The notes under the pieces: model-generated
Databases searched by the model: none
Seen by the model: only the letters and a program-made list of their open reading frames with translations
What the model was told of the DNA's origin: nothing
Shown: positions 6,382 through 14,022 of the stretch, one piece after another
How the letters are laid out: every line of letters begins with the position of its first letter
How positions within the stretch are numbered: the first letter of the stretch is position 1
DNA from: an uncultured Bacilli bacterium
GTDB lineage: Bacteria; Bacillota_I; Bacilli_A; RF39; UBA660
DNA: 14,519 nt
Assembly (NCBI GenBank): GCA_947626425.1
Contig: CANQRX010000031.1
Location: 1-14,519, forward strand
Direction of reading: 5' to 3'
Translations under genes and position numbers: made by a program

Positions 6382-6803
6382 TTAATAAAAATCTCCCCAT
6401 GATTTTTCATATTTAATATACGATTTTATATATGAATCCATATTTTCTTTAAGTTCTTCACATAAAATGTCATAATCTTTTTTATCAACAAAACCTTTTT
6501 CCGTCATACATTGATAAAACTTTTTAATACTAGCTGCTGTTGTTTTAATGGAATTAGCTGATGACCATGCACATTTTCTAATGAACCAATCGTAAAAAAA
6601 CTATCTACCGAAGATAATCCCTCTTCCATTTTTGTTACTTCATAATAGGTTAAATAATCATTGATATAAAAATCAGCATTGCTTAAATGATTTTTAATCG
6701 TTTTTGGGGATAAATTTTTTTCTTTTAACCAATCTTCAAATACTTTCAAAAACTTTTCATTTCTTTTTTCATTTTCTTTTAAATCTTTTTCATAATTTTC
6801 CAT
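6382..6803 (-). pseudogene. Small recombinase-like core-binding protein, one-base frameshift
   Basis: The first part encodes LKVFEDWLKEKNLSPKTIKN and then SNADFYINDYLTYYEV, the helical pattern of the N-terminal core-binding (SAM-like) domain of tyrosine recombinases. The original frame ends at 6504. Adding one T to the T7 run (A run at 6594-6600 on the plus strand) continues the protein as YDWFIRKCAWSSANS, then ASIKKFYQCMTEKGFVDKKD, to a stop at 6382-6384. The restored protein has about 140 residues and no catalytic recombinase domain. Such stand-alone core-binding proteins are, in my memory, common hypothetical proteins in Firmicutes; their role is not known to me. It lies 22 nt after the Fic gene with its own AAAGGAG site, so it is co-transcribed. 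The tract may be a slippage site, a sequencing error or true decay. Confidence 0.7.
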
Positions 6804-6825
6804 ATTCTTACTCCTTTATTTGCAA

Positions 6826-8424
6826 TTATAAATGCATTGTATTTTTATTTTCTTCTTTATTCTCACCTTTTAATAAATTTTGATGAACTTCTTTTAAATA
6901 AGAAAAGTCTTGCTTTATTAAATCAGGATAAAACTCTTGAACTCTTGCAAGTAAATAATCTTCAAACAAAGTAAAATTGCCATTTATGGAGGCTTCATTG
7001 CCAAAGACCATAAACATTGAATTTGAATCTCGTTCAATATAACTGCTATAAATGTTTGGAATAAAAATTCCGCGTTTGGCTAGCAAAATCATCAACATAC
7101 TTCTGGAAGTTCGACCATTTCCGTCCGTATAGGGATGAATCATTAAAAATTTTTGAAAAATATCCGCACATCCTCTTATATAATTTTCAATGTTTTCTTC
7201 CTTTTCAATAGTTTTATATTCTTCATTTAACTCATTCATTTTGGCAGTTATTTCTTCTTTGGTATATTTATAACCTTTAATATATTTACTATATTCTAAT
7301 TTATGTTGACGATATTCGGGACTAATTGTTATCTGCGAATAAATTCTACTTCTAGCCATTAAGTTTCTAATATTTTCAGTTAAAATTAATAAATCTGAAC
7401 TTTGAAGATTTTGCTCACTGTATAAACCAGTAATTAATTTCAATTGGGAAGCAATATCCGCGAATAATTCAGGGCAAAAATAAAGACCATTTTCAAAAGT
7501 TAAAGATACAACTACATCTCTTAACCTACCTTGAACGGATTTAAAATTTTCTTCCAGATTAATACCACTGTTTAAAATATACTTAAATTCTTCAATTTTT
7601 TTTCTATTTAATTTATTTAATGACAAATGATAGCATTTATTTAAAACATCTATTAATTCATCTTTCATCATCTCTACCGGTTTAAATTCCGTCTGCTCAC
7701 TTTGATGTTTTTTCTCGAAATTATCGAGCAACTTTTGAGCTTGAGCATAACTAGTATCATAGCCAACTTTTTGCATTTTTAAAGTTTTGTAGTTATCTTT
7801 ATCAAAAATTCGTCCTCTTAACCCAGCTTTTCTTAAAGCATGAGTACTTCTTAAAACATCCGATTTTATATAATCTAGTTGCTGTTCTAAATCTTTTTTC
7901 TTATTTTCATATTCACCTAAATTATAACGAATTTGGTCTTGATATTCAAACTTACTTGCAAAATCTTCTACCTCTTGGGTTAATTTTTCTTTTCCTGATA
8001 TAAAATCTTGGCCATATTGTTTAATAAATTCAAAATCCTCTTTAGTATACTGAAAATCAGGGTCGTAATATTCTAATAAAAACTTCATTACTTCATCAAA
8101 CTTATCAAAATTTAATTTTTTGATATCTTTTAACATAGAAAAAAATTCTTTTTGCGTTTCATCTAAAGCTTTTTGGGCATCTAACTTTTCAATTTTGCCA
8201 TCTTTACCTATATACAAGCTATTTTCCGATATTTGCGTTCCTAAAAAAAAATCCATTAAAATCATCATATGTTCATCAAAATGGACTTGACTTAGCACAA
8301 CTTGTTTTAAGTATTTAAAAGTTTCTTCATCAATATGAAGATTATTACTAATTAGAAATTCTACAGCTTCCCTGTTATTTAAATTAGCAATTTGGTCGAA
8401 TATTTTTGACATTTTTTCGTTCAT
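6826..8424 (-). CDS. Fic-domain protein (probable AMP transferase)
   Basis: Fic enzymes transfer AMP (sometimes other nucleotides) from a nucleotide to a hydroxyl side chain of a target protein. The active loop is HPYTDGNGRTSR, matching HxFx(D/E)GNGRxxR with Tyr for Phe; all catalytic residues are present. About 119 residues earlier is SLTFEN, which fits the (S/T)xxxE(G/N) inhibitory motif at the spacing of self-inhibited class II Fic proteins. An N-terminal region of about 300 residues, rich in helices, is of unknown function, so at 532 aa the protein is long for the family. The frame is open to 8448, but that ATG overlaps the likely -10 box. The ATG at 8424 is preferred, though its ribosome site is weak. 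It heads an operon with the small core-binding gene. Confidence 0.88.
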   Translation of the reverse strand: MNEKMSKIFDQIANLNNREAVEFLISNNLHIDEETFKYLKQVVLSQVHFDEHMMILMDFFLGTQISENSLYIGKDGKIEKLDAQKALDETQKEFFSMLKDIKKLNFDKFDEVMKFLLEYYDPDFQYTKEDFEFIKQYGQDFISGKEKLTQEVEDFASKFEYQDQIRYNLGEYENKKKDLEQQLDYIKSDVLRSTHALRKAGLRGRIFDKDNYKTLKMQKVGYDTSYAQAQKLLDNFEKKHQSEQTEFKPVEMMKDELIDVLNKCYHLSLNKLNRKKIEEFKYILNSGINLEENFKSVQGRLRDVVVSLTFENGLYFCPELFADIASQLKLITGLYSEQNLQSSDLLILTENIRNLMARSRIYSQITISPEYRQHKLEYSKYIKGYKYTKEEITAKMNELNEEYKTIEKEENIENYIRGCADIFQKFLMIHPYTDGNGRTSRSMLMILLAKRGIFIPNIYSSYIERDSNSMFMVFGNEASINGNFTLFEDYLLARVQEFYPDLIKQDFSYLKEVHQNLLKGENKEENKNTMHL

Positions 8425-8446
8425 TATTACCACACTTTCTATAATC

Positions 8447-8474
8447 ATTTTAACATAGTATTTACTAATGTAAA
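8447..8474 (-). promoter_or_regulatory. Candidate promoter and dyad operator of the Fic operon
   Basis: On the minus strand TTTACA (8469-8474) is spaced 16 bp from TAAAAT (8447-8452). The -10 runs into the most upstream possible ATG of the Fic gene, so transcription would begin within the longer frame. The dyad TTTAC-TAAT-GTAAA (8461-8474) covers the -35 and could bind a repressor. No regulator gene lies next to it. Confidence 0.45.
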
Positions 8475-8533
8475 ATTAATAAACGAAAAATGGTGTCAAT
8501 TATGCATTTATTTTAAAGTAAATAACAAGGTTA

Positions 8534-9955
8534 TTATTCAAGTTTTAATTGATAAGGATTGCTTTCTTCGCCTGTTCCGTCAATAATTTTAACTGATGAT
8601 TTTAAATACACGACAGGACGAATCGAGTGGTCAGTGGAAGCCCTTTCGGATGTAAGATAACCGTTACTGTAAATATAAGCCACATCATAAGCTGCCGATG
8701 AGGCCGGTGTAGGAGTCATTGTCCATTGAGTATTATCAGAATCATACAACCAATCGTTTTTATAACAATTGCTACCTTTATCACTATATGTCCAACTAAT
8801 CAATTCTAAATTATATATACATGTGTCTCTGCTGTCTTTTGTTCCTTCTCCATTTGTTGCATAACCATAATCGGATGGATACATTAGACCTACTTTGCCG
8901 GGCCATGTTGTTGTTCGTTCTACGTGATCACTACAGTAACTAGACATACTAGTTCCACAACCTAAACGACCATTATTATTACTTCTCTCATATATATATT
9001 GTAATAATGTTACATCAGAATCTTCCCAACTTATTGTGTAAGCCGTTCCCGTATTCCAGACCACTTCTTCGATCATATCTTGGGCTGATTTTTTTAAACC
9101 TACTTGGCTCCAATCTGGACAGGTTGTTATACCATACGCATCATAGCATTTATCAGTTCCGGTTTGGCCTTTAAAATAATCACCATTTAATACTGTCTTT
9201 ATATCAGCTTGACTCCATTCATTCACTCCAAAGCCATAATTTACATTCTCGAATTAGATGAGTCCCAACTTAAATCTTTAACTTTTCCACTTGTATCCGT
9301 TAAAGGTTCTCTTATAATTTTTAATAATCTTTGAGTTCCATTATTAACTGTTTTTACATTATCCATTAAGCCGATGATCCGCCAGATTTCGCAACTATCT
9401 TTAGTTTGTTCGCCATCATTTTTACAATTAAAATAAATATAGTTACTAGGATTTTGACCAATATATCTAATATTATTATAATCATCTTCAACAACACTTC
9501 CTAATTTATCATCATTGCTTCCTTCTTGCACTAATAAATCTTCCATTTTACTTGCACCACTTTTTTCTCCTGTCGTTGTACTTTTTGAGGTTGTAAAATT
9601 TAATGTACATTTGGTTTTCTTTTTCGTTAAATTTTGGATTTTAAATTCCCAATTAGTTCGATCCCATAAACCTATCGCTTCATTATCACATTCCGCACTT
9701 TCAAAATATTTTCCTTCTCCTTTAGAGGGAATAACCTCTACAGATTTACCATCGACATTAACCGCAATAATTGAAATGTCTCCACTGTTAACTTGAATTT
9801 TGCCATTCATTATTGGAAAACTTTGTTCCACCTGGTATTTTCCTAAACTTCTATTTAGTAGATACCCCCCCCCCTAGAGCCATTATTCCAACCATACTTC
9901 CTATCAAAATTTTCGTTTTTTTACTTGTTTTTAACTTATAATTTTCGATTTTCAT
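8534..9955 (-). pseudogene. Membrane-anchored surface protein broken by a G10 tract and a second indel
   Basis: Three reading frames join into one gene of about 473 codons. It starts at 9955 behind AGGAAGG: MKIENYKLKTSKKTK, then a hydrophobic segment (residues 16-34) as signal anchor. At codon 28 there is a run of ten G (9865-9874); nine would keep frame and give ALGGGYLLNRSLGKYQVEQ, joining the next frame (9241-9831). That frame ends at SNSRM-stop. One missing base near 9241-9243 restores NYGFGVNEWSQADIKTVLNG and the rest to 8534. The C-terminal part has a SWDSSNS, VGLMYPSDYGYAT, WTMTPTPASSAAYDV and IRPVVYLKSSVKI pattern typical of large extracellular protein families of gut Firmicutes (similar to DUF6273-like repeats, from memory). 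The function is unknown, probably surface exposure. It may be phase-variable or decayed. Confidence 0.75.
9865..9874 (-). repeat. Ten-base G homopolymer in the coding start of the surface protein
   Basis: Ten consecutive G on the coding strand, directly after the membrane segment. Ten leaves the gene out of frame; nine or twelve would restore it. Such tracts are the typical contingency loci of slipped-strand phase variation. G runs of this length are very unusual in AT-rich DNA and also prone to sequencing error. Confidence 0.85.
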
Positions 9956-9985
9956 TTATCTTTTTCCTTCCTATTTTCTATTAAA

Positions 9986-10014
9986 ATTATAAGTTAATAA
10001 CTTCCTTTTTTCAA
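9986..10014 (-). promoter_or_regulatory. Promoter of the surface protein gene
   Basis: On the minus strand: -35 TTGAAA (10009-10014), a 17-bp spacer, and a perfect -10 TATAAT (9986-9991). The message would start about 25 nt before the gene at 9955, whose ribosome site AGGAAGG lies in between. This is the best promoter in the window. Confidence 0.8.
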
Positions 10015-10029
10015 GATGTTTTGCATCTT
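10013..10029. promoter_or_regulatory. Candidate operator dyad over the -35 of the surface gene
   Basis: AAGATG-N5-CATCTT is a perfect 6-bp dyad (10013-10018 and 10024-10029) overlapping the start of the -35 box. In this position a bound protein would block RNA polymerase. Neither strand of the hairpin is followed by a T run, so it is not a terminator. No cognate regulator is known in the window. Confidence 0.4.
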
Positions 10030-10050
10030 AAAAAATCTAGGATTTTTTAG
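10029..10050 (-). terminator. Possible terminator after yutD
   Basis: AAAAAATC and GATTTTTT flank a 3-nt loop, extended by an outer TCT/AGA. On the minus strand the 3' arm provides the T run. The stem is almost all A-T, so it is weak, but the position between the yutD stop (10073) and the surface-gene promoter fits. Confidence 0.35.
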
Positions 10051-10072
10051 ACTTAAAGTTACTACAATCTTA

Positions 10073-10357
10073 TTAATCTATTTCTTTAACTTTTTTTAGT
10101 AAAAAATGACGACATCCAAAGGCGCAATAGTTTTCAAGATATTCTTCTACTGTATTAATGTCATTAATTGCTTTATAATTGGGATTATCTTGATCGTTAA
10201 AACCTTTTAATCTTAATTTTCCATAAGACCAATCACCTAGTATATAATCAAAATCTTCAAAATAATCCGTAAAAAGGTCTTTTAAAACTTCTTCATCTAA
10301 CGCTTCTCTTTCATTTTTTAAAATAATATATTTACAATTTAAAAGTTTAATTTCCAT
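10073..10357 (-). CDS. yutD: YutD-family protein (DUF1027)
   Basis: A 94-aa protein with the YutD family core FDYILGDWSYGKLRLKGFND and YLENYCAFGCRHFLLKK. The family is found in Firmicutes; its molecular role is not established. The frame could begin at a GTG at 10369, but AAGGTG is centred to serve the ATG at 10357 (spacing 9 nt), which I chose. It follows yunB by about 43 nt and is likely in the same transcript, matching the general neighbourhood of yun/yut genes in Bacillus. Confidence 0.85.
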   Translation of the reverse strand: MEIKLLNCKYIILKNEREALDEEVLKDLFTDYFEDFDYILGDWSYGKLRLKGFNDQDNPNYKAINDINTVEEYLENYCAFGCRHFLLKKVKEID

Positions 10358-10400
10358 AAATAATTTCACCTTAACAAGTATATCAAAAAAAAAGAAAATT

Positions 10401-11081
10401 TCATATAGGTTTGCTAATTCCCATACTTTTCATAACGATTGAACTTCCATACCAATCCGGCACTGTTCCTTGAATAATTTTGGCATCTAAAAGCATTGTA
10501 TAATCTAATTTATGTTCTTCTTTAATAACGGGCGTTATGATTTCATATTTTAAAGATATTTCCATAAATACTTCAACTAAAGCATTATTTATTCCGTAAT
10601 TAGTTAATTTAGTTTTAACATTTGTAAAAACTGAATCTACTAAGTTAATTAAAACGGGAATTTTAGGACCTAAATTAGTTAAAAAAACTGAATTACTAAT
10701 GGTTCCAAAAGGAAGCATTAGAACAAAAGAAGTATTTTGATTAAGGGAACTTTCGGCCATATCAGTAATTAATGAATCAGTAATTATTTGGGAGACATCA
10801 TAGACTTTATCCATATTATAATCGACAGTTAAAATTTCACCTTTATCATTTAAAACAACCGAAATTAAATCATTTAAAGAAGTTCCCGAATTTTTAATAA
10901 TACTATTATCACTCGCGACTTTATTTACTTTTTTTTCAAATTCTAAATTAGCAACATAAGCAAACTTGGGACTGACAATTTTACTGAAATTAGCATACAT
11001 AATTCCCGTCATTAAGAAAACCAAAATAAAATAGCAACAAAATTTATATTTTTTTAATGAATTTTTTTTCCCTTTTAACAT
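10401..11081 (-). CDS. yunB: YunB-like sporulation protein
   Basis: A 226-aa protein with one N-terminal membrane segment (residues 13-31) and an extracytoplasmic part. It has the YunB features: the VSQIITDSL region, VLMLPFGTISNSVFLTNLGPKIPV (105-128), VKTKLTNYGINNALVEVFMEISLKYEIITPVI and the ending MLLDAKIIQGTVPDWYG. In Bacillus subtilis YunB is produced in sporulating cells and is needed for normal sporulation. Whether this organism forms spores cannot be judged here. The stop is UGA. It lies 33 nt after uvrB and before yutD, so it is probably part of that transcript. Confidence 0.8.
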   Translation of the reverse strand: MLKGKKNSLKKYKFCCYFILVFLMTGIMYANFSKIVSPKFAYVANLEFEKKVNKVASDNSIIKNSGTSLNDLISVVLNDKGEILTVDYNMDKVYDVSQIITDSLITDMAESSLNQNTSFVLMLPFGTISNSVFLTNLGPKIPVLINLVDSVFTNVKTKLTNYGINNALVEVFMEISLKYEIITPVIKEEHKLDYTMLLDAKIIQGTVPDWYGSSIVMKSMGISKPI

Positions 11082-11114
11082 ACTAAAATATATGAAAAAT
11101 TTATTTATTTTAGA

Positions 11115-13061
11115 TTAATTACTTTTTAATTCAAACAAAACATCTCTTAGTTCCATCGCTCTTTCAAAATCAAGATTTTTGGCTGCTTCTTTCATTTCTT
11201 GTTCTATTTCTTCTAACATACGTTCTTTTTCTTTTTTGGTTATTTTTTTCTTTTTAGCGGTGTCTTTTACTTCGTTTGATACGACTTCTTTAATATCTTT
11301 AATAATTGTTTTTGGGATTATGTGATGTTCTTCATTATATTTTTCTTGAATGGCTCTTCTTCGCTTAGTTTCCGAAATAGCTTCTTGCATTGCTTCGCTT
11401 GTTGTATCCGCATACATTACAACATGCCCTTCACTATTTCTTGCACAACGGCCAATGGTTTGGATTAAACTGCGACTGCTTCGTAAGAATCCTTGTTTGT
11501 CAGCATCTAAAATACAAATTAAACTAACTTCAGGAATGTCTATTCCTTCCCTTAAAAGGTTAATTCCGACAACCACATCATAAAGACCCATTCGTAAATC
11601 ATGAATGATTTTTAGCCGTTCTAAAGTTTTAATTTCATTATGTAAATAAGCAACTTTAATATTCATTTCTTTTAAGTAATTGGTTAATTCTTCACTCATG
11701 CGAATGGTCAAAGTTGTAATTAAAACTCGTTCATTTTTGGCTTTTCGTTCCCTAATTTTTTCAATAATATCATCAATCTGACCTTCGGTTGGTAAGACCT
11801 CAATTGTTGGGTCTAATAATCCGGTTGGCCGAATTATTTGTTCAATAAATGTGTTGTTTGTTTTTTCTAATTCATAGGTTCCAGGCGTTGCTGAAACATA
11901 AATAGCTTGATTAATCTTTTTTTCAAATTCGTCAAATTTAAGGGGGCGATTATCTAGGGCACTAGGCAAGCGAAAACCATAGTCAACCAAAGTTTGCTTA
12001 CGCATCCGATCTCCATTATACATTCCTCTTACTTGCGGTAAGGTTACATGGCTTTCATCAACAACTAATAAAAAATCTTTCGGGAAAAAGTCAATTAAAC
12101 AAGTTGGTGTTTCACCTTCTCCTCTTAAGGCCAAATGTCTTGAATAATTTTCAACTCCACTACAAAAACCAGTTTCCTTTAACATTTCAATATCATAATT
12201 AGTTCGTTCTCTTAAGCGTTGTTCCTCAACTAATTTTCCTTGGCTTTTTAACTCTTCCAAACGAACTTTTAATTCTTCTTCAATTCGTTTAATTGCAAGT
12301 TGTAATTTTTCATCACTCGTTACAAAGTGACTGGCAGGAAAAATCGTAATATTTTTAACATTTTTAATTAAAGTTCCTGTTAAAGGGTCAAACAAACTAA
12401 TTCGATCGACTTCATCGCCAAACAATTCAATTTTAATTCCTTTTGTATGTTCATTCACGGGAACGACATCTATTGAATCGCCCCGACTTCGAAATGTTCC
12501 CCGATGAAAATCTATTTCATTTCGTTCATAAGTCATATCAACTAGTTTATTAATTATCTGATTTCTTTTTATTTGTTGCCCAACACTTAAAGTAAGCAAG
12601 TTATTAACATATTCTTCTTTTTCACCAATTCCGTAAATACAAGAAACGGAAGCTACAACAATAGTATCTTGATTGTAAATTAAACTCGAAGTCGCGGCAT
12701 GTCTTAATTCATCAATTTCATCATTTATCGAAGAATCTTTTTCAATATATGTATCGGTTGATGGAACATAAGCTTCCGGCTGAAAATAATCGTAGTAACT
12801 AACAAAATATTCAACATGATTTTCGGGAAAAAGTTCTTTAAACTCGGCATAAAGTTGGCCAGCTAAAGTTTTATTGTGAGCTAAAACTAAAGTTGGTTTA
12901 TTAACACTCGCAATGACATTTGCTATGGTAAAAGTTTTGCCAGTTCCCGTTGCCCCTAGTAATACTTGTTCTTTTTTTCCTTCCTGAATTCCTTTAACTA
13001 ATTGTTCAATTGCTTTTGGTTGGTCACCACTGGGTTGATATTTTGATACTAGTTTAAACAT
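11115..13061 (-). CDS. uvrB: Excinuclease ABC subunit B
   Basis: UvrB, a helicase-fold protein, verifies DNA damage and hands it to UvrC in nucleotide excision repair. At 648 aa it has the normal length. Walker A is GATGTGKT (36-43). The damage-probing hairpin region YYDYFQPEAYVPSTDTY is at 89-105, Walker B-like VVDESH follows, then helicase motifs SATPGTYE, GINLLREGIDIPEVSL and QTIGRCARN. The C-terminal UVR (UvrC-binding) motif covers the last 36 residues. The frame opens 25 codons earlier, but AAGGAGG with a 5-nt spacing precedes the ATG at 13061, and the family N-terminus (FKLVSKYQPSGDQPKAI) begins there. uvrA is not in the window. yunB follows closely. Confidence 0.98.
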   Translation of the reverse strand: MFKLVSKYQPSGDQPKAIEQLVKGIQEGKKEQVLLGATGTGKTFTIANVIASVNKPTLVLAHNKTLAGQLYAEFKELFPENHVEYFVSYYDYFQPEAYVPSTDTYIEKDSSINDEIDELRHAATSSLIYNQDTIVVASVSCIYGIGEKEEYVNNLLTLSVGQQIKRNQIINKLVDMTYERNEIDFHRGTFRSRGDSIDVVPVNEHTKGIKIELFGDEVDRISLFDPLTGTLIKNVKNITIFPASHFVTSDEKLQLAIKRIEEELKVRLEELKSQGKLVEEQRLRERTNYDIEMLKETGFCSGVENYSRHLALRGEGETPTCLIDFFPKDFLLVVDESHVTLPQVRGMYNGDRMRKQTLVDYGFRLPSALDNRPLKFDEFEKKINQAIYVSATPGTYELEKTNNTFIEQIIRPTGLLDPTIEVLPTEGQIDDIIEKIRERKAKNERVLITTLTIRMSEELTNYLKEMNIKVAYLHNEIKTLERLKIIHDLRMGLYDVVVGINLLREGIDIPEVSLICILDADKQGFLRSSRSLIQTIGRCARNSEGHVVMYADTTSEAMQEAISETKRRRAIQEKYNEEHHIIPKTIIKDIKEVVSNEVKDTAKKKKITKKEKERMLEEIEQEMKEAAKNLDFERAMELRDVLFELKSN

Positions 13062-13107
13062 AATTGCCTCCTTATTAATAAAACGCATATAAAAAAATTT
13101 CAGTAAT

Positions 13108-13136
13108 ATATTAACACTATTTAATAAGCAAAACAA
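13108..13136 (-). promoter_or_regulatory. Candidate promoter of uvrB
   Basis: On the minus strand TTGTTT (13131-13136), a 17-bp spacer and TAATAT (13108-13113). A shifted alternative (TTGCTT with TATTAC) also exists. I see no clear LexA-type GAAC-N4-GTTC site, so SOS control of uvrB is not supported by the visible bases. Confidence 0.45.
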
Positions 13137-13158
13137 GGAAACGACTAAAGGTTTCCCT
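13135..13158 (-). terminator. Possible terminator after the PrsW-family gene
   Basis: AGGGAAAC and GTTTCCTT (minus strand, positions 13151-13158 and 13135-13142) form an 8-bp stem with one G-U pair around an 8-nt loop. The following GTTTTGCTTATT is a poor T run. It sits between the PrsW-family stop and the uvrB promoter and overlaps that -35. Confidence 0.35.
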
Positions 13159-13229
13159 GTTAATATTTTGAACTATTTTTAAAAATTTATGTCCTAAAAA
13201 TTTTTTATCAAAATTAAGCAATTAAATAT

Positions 13230-13973
13230 TTAGGCTCTCCTAAAAGTAACAATATAAAATAAGATGAATAATACGTTAAAACAATTCTTTAAAATTACCA
13301 TCATTTTCTTTGGTTTTTCAACTTCATCATCATTACTTAACTTTAAAACTTTTCTAAAAATTAAACCATATGATAAAATTCCTAAAATTAATATCAAAAA
13401 GAAATTTAAATTATAAACTTTAAAATCTTTAAGAAAATAATCGTAAAAACCGTGAACTATAATGGGAATACCTAATGCTAAACCGTTATAAATTAAAGAT
13501 TTCGAAGGATTGTCATAAGCTTTAGTTAAGAAGTAAGCCATCACCACGGCAAAAACAAGATGAAATGGAGCCAAAATTCTAAACAAAGCTAATTGCCAAA
13601 AATAATTTGTATTACTTAAATAAGAAAAGTTTTCAAAAATAGTAAATATTAAAGCTATATAAAGCATATTTATAAAAATTTGGTTCTTAGTTTTTGGTTT
13701 CGAAAATTTTAAAGCTAAGTATTTAGCGCCTTCTTCAACAACTCCATAAATAACCAAAAAAGCCCAAAGTTGAGACCAAGAATCACCAAACCGATATAAA
13801 AAATTCAAGTGAGGAAAAAAATTATCAATTAAAGCATTAAAAATAGTTGCTAATAATAACGATATAATTCCCCAAAAAACTAAATTATCAAAATTATTAA
13901 TTTTTATTTTTTTGATAAAGAAAAAAAACATTATTATTATAAAAGGAACAATACTTAAAACGATTTGCATCAT
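13230..13973 (-). CDS. PrsW-family intramembrane metalloprotease
   Basis: A 247-aa polytopic membrane protein with about seven hydrophobic segments. Family motifs are E80-E81-G-A-K84 (EExxK), F113-E114-N115, H138 in PFHLVFAVV, and H174-G-F-Y-D178. These match PrsW/CAAX-type membrane proteases; in B. subtilis PrsW makes the first cut of the anti-sigma factor RsiW. No sigma or anti-sigma gene is nearby, so the substrate is unknown. A ribosome site AGAGGTG stands 7 nt before the ATG. It lies about 50 nt after the small lipoprotein gene, with a hairpin in between. Confidence 0.85.
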   Translation of the reverse strand: MMQIVLSIVPFIIIMFFFFIKKIKINNFDNLVFWGIISLLLATIFNALIDNFFPHLNFLYRFGDSWSQLWAFLVIYGVVEEGAKYLALKFSKPKTKNQIFINMLYIALIFTIFENFSYLSNTNYFWQLALFRILAPFHLVFAVVMAYFLTKAYDNPSKSLIYNGLALGIPIIVHGFYDYFLKDFKVYNLNFFLILILGILSYGLIFRKVLKLSNDDEVEKPKKMMVILKNCFNVLFILFYIVTFRRA

Positions 13974-13995
13974 AAAAATTCACCTCTTTAAAATT

Positions 13996-14020
13996 AAAAA
14001 ACTGAAAATTTAAATTTTCA
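13996..14020 (-). terminator. Terminator or attenuator after the lipoprotein gene
   Basis: TGAAAATTTAAATTTTCA (14003-14020) is a perfect 9+9 palindrome and on the minus strand is followed by GTTTTTT. Only 23 nt separate it from the next start at 13973, which leaves no room for a separate promoter, so read-through presumably feeds the PrsW-family gene. Confidence 0.55.
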
Positions 14021-14022
14021 AT

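Noticed and set aside
8425..8448. Upstream ATG for the Fic gene
   Set aside because: No ribosome site, and the codon overlaps the candidate -10 box; the in-frame ATG at 8424 is preferred, with moderate certainty.
8505..8525. ATTTA/TAAAT weak hairpin after the surface gene as a terminator
   Set aside because: The stem is only five A-T pairs and no T run follows, so it cannot be supported.
10013..10029. AAGATG hairpin as a terminator
   Set aside because: Neither strand has a T run after the stem; it sits over a -35 box instead.
13062..13136. 25-codon N-terminal extension of UvrB
   Set aside because: The family N-terminus and the AAGGAGG site fix the start at 13061; the extension overlaps the promoter.
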